Positions 46,374-54,570 of a stretch of 64,000 bases of DNA are shown piece after piece. Under the pieces are notes generated by a model. That model saw nothing but the letters and a program-made list of their open reading frames with translations. It was not told the origin of the DNA and did not search any database. The translations under genes and the position numbers were made by a program. Origin of the DNA: Paraburkholderia silviterrae (lineage in GTDB: Bacteria; Pseudomonadota; Gammaproteobacteria; Burkholderiales; Burkholderiaceae); the NCBI RefSeq assembly GCF_004353915.1, contig NZ_SMRP01000001.1:535372-599371 (forward strand), given 5' to 3'. How positions within the stretch are numbered: position 1 is the first letter of the stretch; every line of letters starts with the position of its first letter.

Positions 46374-47945
46374 TCAGGCGCCGCGCTTGACCTTCGGCTG
46401 GCGCAATTCGCGCAGGAGCCGCTCGCCCTCTTTCGCCGTATAGCGCTTCATGGCCTCGCACCACCCGCGCGCGAAGCCAAGCTGATACGGCTCCGCATCC
46501 ATGCGCTCGAGATAGCGCAAGGCCACCGCGGCGTCATTGCCGTCGCCCAGCACGCCCTGCAGGCGCGCGAGCGAGCGCGTCGTGTCCGCGCGTGTGCGGC
46601 GCGTGGTGATCGGTGCGAAAAACTCGAGCGTATAGCGCAGATACTTCGCGCTGATGCGCACGCGATGGCGGCCTGTGTCGTCGATGGCCGTGAGCTTTTG
46701 CGCCTGCGCCAGTTGCTGGTAATAGCGACGCACGCGTTTCTTCGCGTGCCGGTGCAGCGAGCGCGTGTCGGCGGCGTCGGCTCGCACGCGGCGCGCGAGG
46801 GCCTCCAGCCACTGCAACCACGCAAGCGCGGCATGCGCGTAGCGCGGCGACGCCAACGCCTCGCGCAACCGCGCGCGTGCCACGAGCCGCTGCGCCTGGG
46901 CCTCGTCGAGCACGGCGCGCCAGCGCGCGGGGTCGTCGTCGGCCGCGGCGAGCGCGGGCAAGGTGCCTTCGACGAACACGTCGCGGTCGCGCGCCTCGCC
47001 GAGCAGCTCGCCCAGCCAGCTGAGCTCGGGCTTGATGCGCGCACGCCAGGTCTCGTCCCGCCGATGCGAAAAAATCCGCATCGCGGTGCGCAGACGCCGC
47101 TGTGCCACGCGCATCTGGTGAACGAATTCGGTGTTCGCGGAATCGCGCACGCCCCAGTCGTTGCCGAGCCAGTGCGCGCTGATGTTGGCGCCGATCGCGA
47201 CCAGCGCGGCCTCGGCGGTGCACGCAGCGCCCAGATCGACCGGCTCCGCACGCACCGCGCACGCGTCGCCGGCGAGGCTGCCGGCCGCCGCGCGCTCGAG
47301 CGCGTCGCTCAGGCGCACGAACGCGGGCAGCGCGTCGGCCAGTTCATGCGCGCAGGCGAACAGCGCATCGACGAGCGGCGCATGGTCCTCGCCTTCGGCC
47401 CACGGCACGCTCACGCGCAACTCATGCAGGCTCGCGCCTTCGTCCTGCGGGGCGCGCACGTCGGCATCGAGCACGAGATCCGCGCTGATGCCGTCGCGCT
47501 CCCAGCGCCAGTGGCTGCGCACCGCCGACAGCGTCGCCGACGGTTCGAGCGGCCCGCTTGCCGCCAGCGCCTCGCGAAACAGCTCGGGCGCGGCATCGAA
47601 GAGTGCGGTTTCAAGGCCATCCGCTTCGAGATGCGCGTCGAAAATCGGTTCGACGACGACGATGCCCGGCACCCATGCACGCCGGCTGGAAACGACGACG
47701 CAATGCGTCGTGCCGCGCGTTTGAACGCCGATCCGCCAGCCGGCCCTGGCGAGTGCGCCAGCACTGTCGAACATGGCGGTCGTGACCGGCTCGCCCGAAT
47801 CGGCCTGGGGTTCGAGCTGCGGCAAAGCGGCGCATATGGCCGCGGCGAAATCGGATGGCATCTGCCCAGGCGTGACGGCAGTCCCGGACGAGGCCTGTGG
47901 CGTGGCACTCACGACATCCAGCACGATTTCCAGAACGCGGTTCAT
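46374..47945 (-). CDS. CHAD-domain protein
   Basis: A 523-residue protein. The C-terminal CHAD domain (about 245-510) is a helical bundle with conserved positively charged segments: VHQMRVAQRRLRTAMRIF, LGEARDRDVF, LHRHAKKRVRRYYQQL and HRVRISAKYLRYTLEFF. These His/Lys/Arg residues bind polyphosphate. The N-terminal part may be a degenerate CYTH-like region. A polyphosphate-linked role is supported by the PPK2 gene 650 bp away. Whether the protein is enzymatic or a granule-associated binder is open. Confidence 0.85.
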   Translation of the reverse strand: MNRVLEIVLDVVSATPQASSGTAVTPGQMPSDFAAAICAALPQLEPQADSGEPVTTAMFDSAGALARAGWRIGVQTRGTTHCVVVSSRRAWVPGIVVVEPIFDAHLEADGLETALFDAAPELFREALAASGPLEPSATLSAVRSHWRWERDGISADLVLDADVRAPQDEGASLHELRVSVPWAEGEDHAPLVDALFACAHELADALPAFVRLSDALERAAAGSLAGDACAVRAEPVDLGAACTAEAALVAIGANISAHWLGNDWGVRDSANTEFVHQMRVAQRRLRTAMRIFSHRRDETWRARIKPELSWLGELLGEARDRDVFVEGTLPALAAADDDPARWRAVLDEAQAQRLVARARLREALASPRYAHAALAWLQWLEALARRVRADAADTRSLHRHAKKRVRRYYQQLAQAQKLTAIDDTGRHRVRISAKYLRYTLEFFAPITTRRTRADTTRSLARLQGVLGDGNDAAVALRYLERMDAEPYQLGFARGWCEAMKRYTAKEGERLLRELRQPKVKRGA

Positions 47946-48146
47946 GGACGCTCAGAGGGTCGTTGGGACGGCAGAAAGCGGTGAAAACGGCAAATACAAA
48001 CGGCTGAGATTAATCTGACAACGACGCCGTCGTCGCACCTGATGGTACACGCGCAACCACAGCGGTGCTCTCGGTAGCGGCCCCAACCCGCTTGCGCAGA
48101 ATGACGATGATCAAGACCCCAGCCTTACGAAAGTGGAAAAATACTT

Positions 48147-48165
48147 ACACATCGACCTGATGTGT
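48147..48165. promoter_or_regulatory. Inverted repeat upstream of the YdcH-like gene
   Basis: ACACATC and GATGTGT are perfect 7-bp arms around GACCT, 24 bp before the GTG start and just ahead of the AAGGAG ribosome binding site. Candidate operator or leader hairpin. Confidence 0.4.
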
Positions 48166-48188
48166 TGCACTTCTGTAAGGAGTATTGA

Positions 48189-48407
48189 GTGTTCCCAGAA
48201 TACAGAGACCTGATCTCGCGGCTCAAAACCCATGATGAGCATTTCGCGCGGCTGTTCCATCGTCATAACGAGCTGGATCAACAGATCAAAAACATGGAAG
48301 CGGGCATCGTTCCCGCGTACGGCATGGCCATCGAGCAGCTCAAGAAAGAAAAGCTGCAGCTCAAGGATTCGCTCTACCAGATCCTGCGCAAGGCCGAAAA
48401 CGTGTAA
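48189..48407 (+). CDS. YdcH-family DUF465 small protein
   Basis: A 72-residue coiled-coil protein with the DUF465 pattern FPEYRDLISRLKTHDEHFARLFHRHNELDQQI followed by LKKEKLQLKDSLYQIL. The GTG start is supported by AAGGAG six bases upstream. Members are small cytoplasmic proteins of unknown function, common in proteobacteria. Confidence 0.87.
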   Translation: MFPEYRDLISRLKTHDEHFARLFHRHNELDQQIKNMEAGIVPAYGMAIEQLKKEKLQLKDSLYQILRKAENV

Positions 48408-48595
48408 GCACCGGCGCTTACACCGCAGCATGCCGCCTCACGCGGGCCGCGCGATGCGGCGCCGGCCCGCGTCGCCCTGGCCATGATCCTGGTGCCGCCC
48501 GCATCGCCGGCACCCCTCGCTCGCCCCTGCCGCAGGCCACCCGGTTCAACCCGAGTCCGGCCATTGTCGTAGCGAAAACAATTCCTATCCCCAAG

Positions 48596-49726
48596 ATGGC
48601 CACTCATCCTGCCTCCCCGAAACCCGTCCCCCCCGCCCAAAGCCCGCTTCAAGACCCGCCTCGCCACAGCGACGCGCCTGCACGCCGGACCGAGCTCACG
48701 CCCCATAGCGCCGAGCTGCACGCCGTCGACTCCGCCGTCGAAGCGGCCAGCGAAGTCATTGCCGGCGCGATGCACGATCTTGTCGGAGCCAATGGCGCGG
48801 CGCACGGCGAATCGCCCGACTCGCTGCTCGAATCGATCGCCGCGCTCATGCGTGGCTTGTCCCCCGACGAGGCCGCCCAACTGCGCGGCCTGATCCTGGA
48901 AGGCAACCCGGCGGACTGGCGCAACACGCGAGCGCGCCACCCCGACGAAGAGCTTGCCGCTGGTTGGCGCGACGGCGCCTATCCCTACCGCAATCTGATG
49001 TCGCGGCGCGCCTACGAGCGGCAGAAATATCGCCTGCAGGTCGAATTGCTGAAGCTTCAGGCGTGGGTGCGCGAGACCGGGCAGCGCGTGGTCATCCTCT
49101 TCGAGGGGCGCGACGCGGCTGGCAAAGGCGGCACAATCAAACGCTTCATGGAGCATCTGAATCCGCGCGGCGCGCGTGTCGTGGCGCTCGAAAAGCCCAC
49201 CGAGGTCGAGCGCGGACAGTGGTACTTTCAGCGCTACGTCCAGCACCTGCCTTCGGCGGGCGAGATCGTGCTGTTCGACCGTTCCTGGTACAACCGTGCG
49301 GGCGTCGAGCGCGTCATGGGCTTTTGCTCGCCCGAGGAATACTCGGACTTCATGCAGCAAGTGCCGGAATTCGAGCATCAGTTGATCCGCAGCGGCATAC
49401 ACCTCATCAAGTTCTGGTTCTCGGTGAGCCGCGCGGAGCAGCGCCGCCGCTTCAAGGAGCGCAGCGTGCATCCGCTCAAGCAGTGGAAGCTCAGCCCCGT
49501 CGATCTCGCCTCGCTCGATAAATGGGACGAATACACGCTGGCCAAGGAAGCGATGTTCTCCCAGACCGATACGGCCGATGCCCCCTGGACCGTGGTGCGC
49601 TCGGACTGCAAGAAGCGCGCGCGGCTGAACGCCATGCGCTACATCCTGCACAAGCTGCCTTATTCGAACCGCGAAATCACTGCGATCGGGCCCATCGACC
49701 CGCTGCTGGTGAGCCGCGCGCTTTAA
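48596..49726 (+). CDS. ppk2: Polyphosphate kinase 2
   Basis: A 376-residue PPK2 of the one-domain class I type that uses polyphosphate to make GTP or ATP from the diphosphate. Walker A is GRDAAGKGGTIKR. Walker B lies in IVLFDRSWYNRAGVERVMG. The lid helices EKPTEVERGQWYFQRYVQHL are conserved. The first 100 residues are a Pro/Ala-rich extension without the fold. It ends SNREITAIGPIDPLL. Together with the CHAD protein it forms a small polyphosphate neighbourhood. Confidence 0.93.
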   Translation: MATHPASPKPVPPAQSPLQDPPRHSDAPARRTELTPHSAELHAVDSAVEAASEVIAGAMHDLVGANGAAHGESPDSLLESIAALMRGLSPDEAAQLRGLILEGNPADWRNTRARHPDEELAAGWRDGAYPYRNLMSRRAYERQKYRLQVELLKLQAWVRETGQRVVILFEGRDAAGKGGTIKRFMEHLNPRGARVVALEKPTEVERGQWYFQRYVQHLPSAGEIVLFDRSWYNRAGVERVMGFCSPEEYSDFMQQVPEFEHQLIRSGIHLIKFWFSVSRAEQRRRFKERSVHPLKQWKLSPVDLASLDKWDEYTLAKEAMFSQTDTADAPWTVVRSDCKKRARLNAMRYILHKLPYSNREITAIGPIDPLLVSRAL

Positions 49727-49822
49727 GCGCCGGGCAACCGGCCACGCCAGTACGCCTGCAATGTCCCGCGTCGCAATCCGCTTGCGGCAAGGGTACGGCG
49801 CGTGCAGCGCTGTGCGGCAAGA

Positions 49823-50206
49823 TCACGTCGCGTACTGCGCGATCCCATTGCCGAACGACCAGTTCTCGCGCGCGACGTCCACGAGGTTGACGAACACATC
49901 CTCGCGCCGCACGCCGGGATCGCGCGCAAGGTTTTCGGCGATCTGCGCAAACAGCGCCTTCTTCTGATCCTGTCCGCGCGTATTGCTCACCGCGATCTGA
50001 ATCATCACGAGATCGTCGCTGCGTTCGATGCCAAGGTAGTGGCGGCCAAAGACGAAATTGTCGGCATCGTGTTCGGTGACGATCATGAACTGGTCGTCCT
50101 CCGGCGCCTTGAAGACTTCCATGAGTGCAAGATGCACGCCCTGCGTGAGCGCCTTTCTATAGGCGGGGGGCTTGCCTGCGCGGACGGCAATACGGGTGAA
50201 TGGCAT
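49823..50206 (-). CDS. Tautomerase-superfamily protein
   Basis: A 127-residue protein of the 4-oxalocrotonate tautomerase/malonate-semialdehyde decarboxylase superfamily. After removal of Met the catalytic base would be Pro2 (MPFTRIAVRAGK). The ATG at 50204-50206 has AAGGAG upstream and fixes Pro at the second position. YRKALTQGVHLALMEVF and EDVFVNLVDVARENWSFGNG fit the Cg10062/MSAD branch. Divergent from the LysR gene, which probably controls it. Confidence 0.85.
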   Translation of the reverse strand: MPFTRIAVRAGKPPAYRKALTQGVHLALMEVFKAPEDDQFMIVTEHDADNFVFGRHYLGIERSDDLVMIQIAVSNTRGQDQKKALFAQIAENLARDPGVRREDVFVNLVDVARENWSFGNGIAQYAT

Positions 50207-50321
50207 GTCGGGCTCCTTCAGCGTTGCATGGGGTGATGAGTGAACGACCACAACAACAGCTTAGGCACGCGCTATCATAATTAACAGATATTGCTCGATA
50301 TTTCATTTATTGCCATTTGAA

Positions 50322-51173
50322 ATGAAACCACTCGATCTCGATGCTGTGCGCGCGTTCGTCCTGGTCGCCGAACTGCACAGCTTCACGCGCGCCGCCGACG
50401 CGCTCGATACCACGCAATCCGCCGTCAGCCTCAAGCTGAAGCGGCTCGAAGCCCATCTCGGCCGGCAGTTGCTCGAACGCACGCCGCGTGTCGTGCGGCT
50501 CTCGCTGGACGGGCGCGCATTTCTTGGCGCCGCGCGCGAATTGCTGGGGGCGCATGAGCGCGCGCTCGGCACGCTGACGGGCGAAGCGCGCCGGCTCACG
50601 CTGGGATTGAGCGAGCACGTAGCCGATGCGCAACTCGCCCGCCAGCTTGCGCTCTTGCGCGCTCACGATCCGGGACTCGTGATCGCGCTGCATCTTGGGC
50701 TTTCGGCGCAGTTGCTCGCGCAATTCGACGAGCGGCGGCTCGACGCGGTCATCGTCCGTCAAGAAGCCGATGAGGCGCCGCGCGGCGACGCACGGCTGCT
50801 CTTCGACGAGCCGTTGGTCTGGCTCGCCTCCTCCGAATGGCAGTGGGAACCCGGCACCCCGCTGCCGCTCGCCCTGCTCGAGGGGCCTTGCGCGGTGCGT
50901 GCAGCGGCGATCGCTGCGCTCGACGCAGCGGGCATCGCGTGGCAGGAGGTGTTCGTGGGCGGCGGCGTGGCCGCGGTCGGGGCGGCGCTGGAGGCGGGGC
51001 TCGCCGTGTCGGCGCTGGCGCGGCGCGTGGCACCGAGAGCGCTCGTCGATGTTGGGGCGAAGCACGCTCTGCCGCCATTGCCGGTCTCGCGGGTGACGTT
51101 GCATTCGCGCGTGCGCGACCCGCGTTCGGCGGCGACGCTGCAGCTGCTTGCGTCGAGCCTGGGCACGGTGTGA
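50322..51173 (+). CDS. LysR-family transcriptional regulator
   Basis: A 283-residue regulator. The N-terminal winged HTH reads LDAVRAFVLVAELHSFTRAADALDTTQSAVSLKLKRLEAHLG. The effector domain extends from about 90. It is divergent from the tautomerase gene with a 115-bp AT-rich gap, the usual LysR-target layout. The ATG at 50322 is preferred over the TTG further out. Target and effector are unknown, probably the tautomerase substrate. Confidence 0.92.
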   Translation: MKPLDLDAVRAFVLVAELHSFTRAADALDTTQSAVSLKLKRLEAHLGRQLLERTPRVVRLSLDGRAFLGAARELLGAHERALGTLTGEARRLTLGLSEHVADAQLARQLALLRAHDPGLVIALHLGLSAQLLAQFDERRLDAVIVRQEADEAPRGDARLLFDEPLVWLASSEWQWEPGTPLPLALLEGPCAVRAAAIAALDAAGIAWQEVFVGGGVAAVGAALEAGLAVSALARRVAPRALVDVGAKHALPPLPVSRVTLHSRVRDPRSAATLQLLASSLGTV

Positions 51174-51234
51174 GGGACTGACCGCGTGAGCAGATGGCTG
51201 CGCGGCCGGGAAGTCAATGGTCTCCGGGCGGGGC

Positions 51235-51278
51235 GGCCGTGCGTGAGGCGTGGGCATGCCGACGCCTCACGCACGGCC
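51235..51278. repeat. 17-bp perfect inverted repeat
   Basis: GGCCGTGCGTGAGGCGT (51235-51251) and its exact reverse complement (51262-51278) flank GGGCATGCCG, itself palindromic in the centre. It lies 62 bp after the LysR stop and directly beside the tandem repeat. It may end the LysR transcript, though there is no T-run. Confidence 0.7.
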
Positions 51279-51280
51279 CA

Positions 51281-51400
51281 GCCCGGCCCAGCCCGGCCCA
51301 GCCCGGCCCAGCCCGGATCAGCCCGGCCCAGCCCGGATCAGCCCGGCCCAGCCCGGATCAGCCCGGATCAGCCCGGATCAGCCCGGATCAGCCCGGGTCA
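51281..51400. repeat. Tandem array of twelve 10-bp units (GCCCGGNNCA)
   Basis: Units of exactly 10 bp read GCCCGG followed by CC, AT or GT and then CA. The order is CC, CC, CC, AT, CC, AT, CC, AT, AT, AT, AT, GT. Degenerate units flank the array (51271, 51401). Ten bases is close to one helical turn, so the array presents the same face repeatedly. It fills the gap between the convergent LysR and secreted-protein genes. Confidence 0.9.
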
Positions 51401-51407
51401 GTATGGG

Positions 51408-52091
51408 TCAGCCCAGCATCGGCGGGAGTTGGTGCGGCTGCGGGATTGCGCGCTGCGCCTGTGCCGCAGGCGCCTCGACCACGAGCTTGTGATGCGGTGC
51501 CGGGTGAAGCGCCGTGGGCCTGGCCGGCGCGTGTTTCGGTACGGCCGGTCCAGGTGCGGCCGGCTTAGGTACGGCCGGTCTGGATGCGGTCTGTCTGGGT
51601 GCGGTCTGTCTGGGTGCGGCCGGCTTGGGTGCGGCTGACTTTAGCGAATGCGGGTGGGCGCTCGCTTGACGTAAGGTCCGCGGTGCATCGTGTGCAGCCG
51701 ACTGAGTCGGGGCTTTGGCTCGATGCTGGGCGTGGGTTTGCACGTGTCCGGCTTTCTCAGACTTCACCGATTTCGATGCTCGCGAAGTTCGTGCCGTATG
51801 CGGCACGGCCGCGGCTGCCTTCGCGTGCCTCACGCCATGTTGCACCTCGCCTCTGGCGGGCTTCCCCTCCTTGCCACCCTTGCGCGGGCCCGCCTGTGCG
51901 TTCCCGTCATGGGCACTATGCGCGCCATGCGCCCCACCTCCATGCGCGGTGGCGCTGCCTCCCGTTCCATGCACCGCCGCACCGCCATGGCCGTCATATC
52001 CGCCACGCTGCGCCGCGGCCGCCGGCGCGACCGCCCACGCCATCGTCGTCGACATCCACCATGCTGCGATCATCACTGCTACTGCCCGCAC
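51408..52091 (-). CDS. Secreted Ala/His/Pro-rich low-complexity protein
   Basis: A 227-residue protein starting at GTG (52089-52091), supported by GGGAGGAG just upstream. The signal peptide is RAVAVMIAAWWMSTTMAWAVAP. The mature part is Gly/His-rich, then Lys/Ala/Ser-rich, and ends with Pro-rich imperfect repeats (APKPAAPRQTAPRQTASRPA). No folded domain is seen. The stop codon lies within a degenerate unit of the tandem array. Could be a cell-envelope or metal-binding protein. Function unknown. Confidence 0.6.
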   Translation of the reverse strand: MRAVAVMIAAWWMSTTMAWAVAPAAAAQRGGYDGHGGAAVHGTGGSATAHGGGAHGAHSAHDGNAQAGPRKGGKEGKPARGEVQHGVRHAKAAAAVPHTARTSRASKSVKSEKAGHVQTHAQHRAKAPTQSAAHDAPRTLRQASAHPHSLKSAAPKPAAPRQTAPRQTASRPAVPKPAAPGPAVPKHAPARPTALHPAPHHKLVVEAPAAQAQRAIPQPHQLPPMLG

Positions 52092-52169
52092 GCCGCTCCT
52101 CCCTCGAATAGCTGTTCTTGTCCCGATTCGATCGGCCGGCGATTATACCCAACCAAAATTTGCAAAAAT

Positions 52170-52213
52170 CCATATATGGACTAGCATCATAAAAAAGTTC
52201 ATATAAAGACTAG
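52170..52213 (+). promoter_or_regulatory. Direct-repeat operator of the Xre-RES toxin-antitoxin pair
   Basis: CATATATGGACTAG (52171-52184) and CATATAAAGACTAG (52200-52213) are 14-bp repeats, 12 of 14 identical, 29 bp apart. CCATATATGG (52170-52179) is also a perfect palindrome. The second copy ends three bases before the antitoxin ATG. The stretch 52140-52216 is sharply AT-rich in GC-rich surroundings. Confidence 0.65.
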
Positions 52214-52216
52214 ACC

Positions 52217-52651
52217 ATGCCACATGCGCCCACCTCCCCGTCCGCCGCGTCAACGCGGCGTCCTGGCGCCGAGCCCTCACCCGCCGAGATGTCGGCGGCC
52301 GGACTGCGCGCCTTTTTCAACATCGCGCGCGACTGGGATCTCTCCGTGGAAGAGCAGATCGTCCTGCTCGGCTCGCCCGGCCGCTCGACGTTCTTCAAGT
52401 GGAAGCAGGCGCCGCAGTCCGCGCGGCTCGGCCGCGACACGCTCGAGCGCCTTTCGCTGCTGCTCGGCATCTACAAGTCGCTGCAGATCCTCCTGCCGCC
52501 CCCCGCCGCCGCCGATGCCTGGGTCAAGCGCCCCAACAGCGCGCCGCCGTTCGGCGGCCGGCGCGCGCTCGACCGCCTGCTCGCAGGCAATATCAGCGAC
52601 CTCGTGGCGGTGCGTCAGTACCTCGACGCGATGCGGGGCGGCTGGGCGTGA
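52217..52651 (+). CDS. Antitoxin of the Xre/MbcA/ParS family (DUF2384)
   Basis: A 144-residue antitoxin. The N-terminal Xre-like HTH region covers about 25-85 (MSAAGLRAFFNIARDWDLSVEEQIVLLG, STFFKWKQ). The C-terminal toxin-binding DUF2384 domain has LLGIYKSLQILLPPP, VKRPNSAPPFGGRRALDRLLAG and ISDLVAVRQYLDAMRGGW. It neutralises the downstream RES toxin and represses the operon. It overlaps the toxin start (GTGA). Confidence 0.9.
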   Translation: MPHAPTSPSAASTRRPGAEPSPAEMSAAGLRAFFNIARDWDLSVEEQIVLLGSPGRSTFFKWKQAPQSARLGRDTLERLSLLLGIYKSLQILLPPPAAADAWVKRPNSAPPFGGRRALDRLLAGNISDLVAVRQYLDAMRGGWA

Positions 52652-53463
52652 AAAAAAGCACGACACGAGACACGCCACAAGCGTCGGCCCAAGGTGCCAG
52701 GCCCGCCGCTGGCCCGGCGGACGCGTCCTGGCAGGCACACTGGCGCAGCGCGCCGCTCGACTGGTCGCCCGCGTTCCGCGTGACCCCCACGCGCTTTCCC
52801 GCCGTGAATCTGTTCGACCGGGTGGCCAGGCCTGAGGACTTCGAGGCGCTCTATGCGCTCGAAGCGCTGACCAACGACCGCCTGCGCACGGAGACCGGCG
52901 ACCTCGATCTCGTGCCGCGCGAAGAGCGCCGCTTCGGCCCCGGCTACGGTCCGATCATGGCCGCATTCACGCATCTGAACCCACAGGGCAGCCGGCTTTC
53001 CGATGGCACCTATGGCGTGTTCTACTGCGCACGCACGCGCGCGACGGCCATCGCCGAGACGCGCTATCACGCGGGCCGCTTTCTCGCCGCGACGCGCGAG
53101 CCGCCGCTGCGTCAGCAGATGCGGCTCTATACGGTGATCGCGCAAGGCACGGTCGCCGATCTGCGCGGCCCCCTGGCGGCGCATGCAGCTGCTCATGCAC
53201 CCGCTGATCCGGCTGATCCGGCCGTGCTCGCGCCGGACGACTACACCGCGGGTCAGGCGTTGGGCCGCGCGCTGCGGGCTGCAGGCGCGCCCGGCATCGT
53301 TTACCCATCGGTGCGCGAAACGGGCGGCGAATGCCTCGCCGCGTTGCGCACGACGTTGCTGCACGCATGCCATCACGCCGCCTACCTCGAATACAACTGG
53401 AACGGCGAAGCCATCGACATGGTGTTCGAATTGACCGCCGCCTACGGCCAGGAGGGCATTTAA
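52648..53463 (+). CDS. RES-domain toxin
   Basis: A 271-residue RES protein that would degrade NAD+, as known for the MbcT/RES family. The core contains FRVTPTRFPAVNLFDRVA, DGTYGVFYCARTRATAIAETRYH (conserved Arg/Glu/Tyr region), PGIVYPSVRETGGECLAAL and a C-terminal helix. The GTG at 52648 overlaps the antitoxin stop, so expression is coupled. It is longer than small RES toxins because of a 60-residue N-terminal extension. A conjugated Ala/Pro/Asp repeat (AHAAAHAPADPADPA) interrupts the middle. Confidence 0.9.
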   Translation: MKKSTTRDTPQASAQGARPAAGPADASWQAHWRSAPLDWSPAFRVTPTRFPAVNLFDRVARPEDFEALYALEALTNDRLRTETGDLDLVPREERRFGPGYGPIMAAFTHLNPQGSRLSDGTYGVFYCARTRATAIAETRYHAGRFLAATREPPLRQQMRLYTVIAQGTVADLRGPLAAHAAAHAPADPADPAVLAPDDYTAGQALGRALRAAGAPGIVYPSVRETGGECLAALRTTLLHACHHAAYLEYNWNGEAIDMVFELTAAYGQEGI

Positions 53464-53607
53464 GGCCCGCAAGCTGGCAAGGGCCAGCGCCGGGGCAAGC
53501 GGTGGAGGCGCACGCAACGAGCCATGCGCCCGCAAGAGCCAGGCAAGCGCGCAGTTGGTGCCCAGGACGTTCGCGGGTGGCGCGCGGGAGAAACGCAGGA
53601 AGCGCGT

Positions 53608-54342
53608 TTAAGGCAGCGCCATCTCGGCCGCGCCCATCGCACGCGCCGCCTGCACGGAGATCGACCACTGCCGGGACGTGAGCGCCTCCACCATCGTCAG
53701 GCGTCCTTCAGGAATGAACGCGCCGGTATCGATGAACGTCTGCGAGCCGATCTGGCGCAGCTCGCGCACAGGGGTGTGCCCGCAGTAGGTGGGCGAAAGC
53801 GCGTAATGCGGCAGCCTGGCCGCGTTGAAGGCCAGCTCGCGCCCCCACATCATGCGCTCGCGCACTTCGGCATCGAACCGGCCAGCGTCGAGATCGGCAT
53901 CGTCGCCGAAGAATTCCGCGTGCAGCACATTGAAGCGCGCCGCGCCCTCGCCCACCACGCGCACGAGCGGCAGCTCCCGCAGCCGCTTCGCATGCACGGC
54001 CAGCGCGTGGTCGGACAGCCCCTGCGCCCAGCCCCCGCCAATGGCATACCAGCGATGCCGCGCGAGGCGCCCTTCCGCGACCGCGCATAGCGCGTCTTCG
54101 TGATTGCCGAGCACAGCGTAGAACCAGGGCTTGTCGAGCAGCGCGAGCGCCTCCTCGCACTGGTCGCCGCGGTCGACGAGATCGCCCACCGAAAACAGCC
54201 GGTCGCGCGCGGCGTCGAATCCCACTTTGTGAAGCAGATAGCGCAAGGCGTCCACGCAGCCGTGCAGGTCGCCGATCACGAAGTCGCGACCGGCCGCATT
54301 GGCCGCATGATGCTGGACGACAGGAGCGAGAGTAGGCGTCAT
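53608..54342 (-). CDS. Metallophosphoesterase (serine/threonine phosphatase-like)
   Basis: A 244-residue phosphoprotein-phosphatase-type metallophosphoesterase. All signature boxes are present: VIGDLHGC, FSVGDLVDRG, VLGNHED and YCGHTPV followed by FIDTGAF. It resembles PrpA/PrpB and symmetric bis(5'-nucleosyl)-tetraphosphatase relatives, but is shorter than ApaH. The ATG at 54340-54342 starts it. The lone gene lies between the RES toxin and the cytochrome operon. Confidence 0.87.
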   Translation of the reverse strand: MTPTLAPVVQHHAANAAGRDFVIGDLHGCVDALRYLLHKVGFDAARDRLFSVGDLVDRGDQCEEALALLDKPWFYAVLGNHEDALCAVAEGRLARHRWYAIGGGWAQGLSDHALAVHAKRLRELPLVRVVGEGAARFNVLHAEFFGDDADLDAGRFDAEVRERMMWGRELAFNAARLPHYALSPTYCGHTPVRELRQIGSQTFIDTGAFIPEGRLTMVEALTSRQWSISVQAARAMGAAEMALP

Positions 54343-54521
54343 CGCTTCATGATAGCGCCGGGCGCAACGCCACGTATGCGCGCCAATCCTCTTTTCGCGA
54401 GCGGATTTCGCGCAGCAGCCCGCGCGCAGCGCGAGCGAACCGTGCTGCGGCAGCGGCCACCAACGCCGGAACACGCGCGCAGCCGATGCGGCGCCCGGGC
54501 TGCATCGACCGCGTCCCGCTT

Positions 54522-54568
54522 CGGCAGCGGCAGCGGCAGCGGCAGCGGCAGCGGCAGCGGCAGCGGCG
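54522..54568. repeat. Hexanucleotide repeat (CGGCAG, about eight units)
   Basis: Almost eight uninterrupted CGGCAG units lie between the start of the phosphatase gene and the stop of the cytochrome gene. The unit is a multiple of three and non-coding here, so phase variation by frameshift is not expected. Copy number could affect a promoter or terminator. Confidence 0.85.
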
Positions 54569-54570
54569 CG

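Noticed and set aside
45306-47984. An 892-codon plus-strand frame across the ModE-like and CHAD genes
   Set aside because: Crosses two real genes and their gap. Composition is that of a high-GC antisense frame.
51281-51400. CRISPR-like array
   Set aside because: Units are 10 bp with no spacers and no cas genes are nearby. It is a simple tandem repeat.
51194-51568. Plus-strand frames through the decamer repeat encoding Gly/Pro/Ala/Ser repeats
   Set aside because: All three frames stay open because the 10-bp unit lacks stops. No start signal and no conserved ends, so repeat translation is probably an artefact.
54522-54568. Phase-variable coding repeat
   Set aside because: The hexanucleotide lies between genes and its unit is a multiple of three, so copy changes would not shift a frame.
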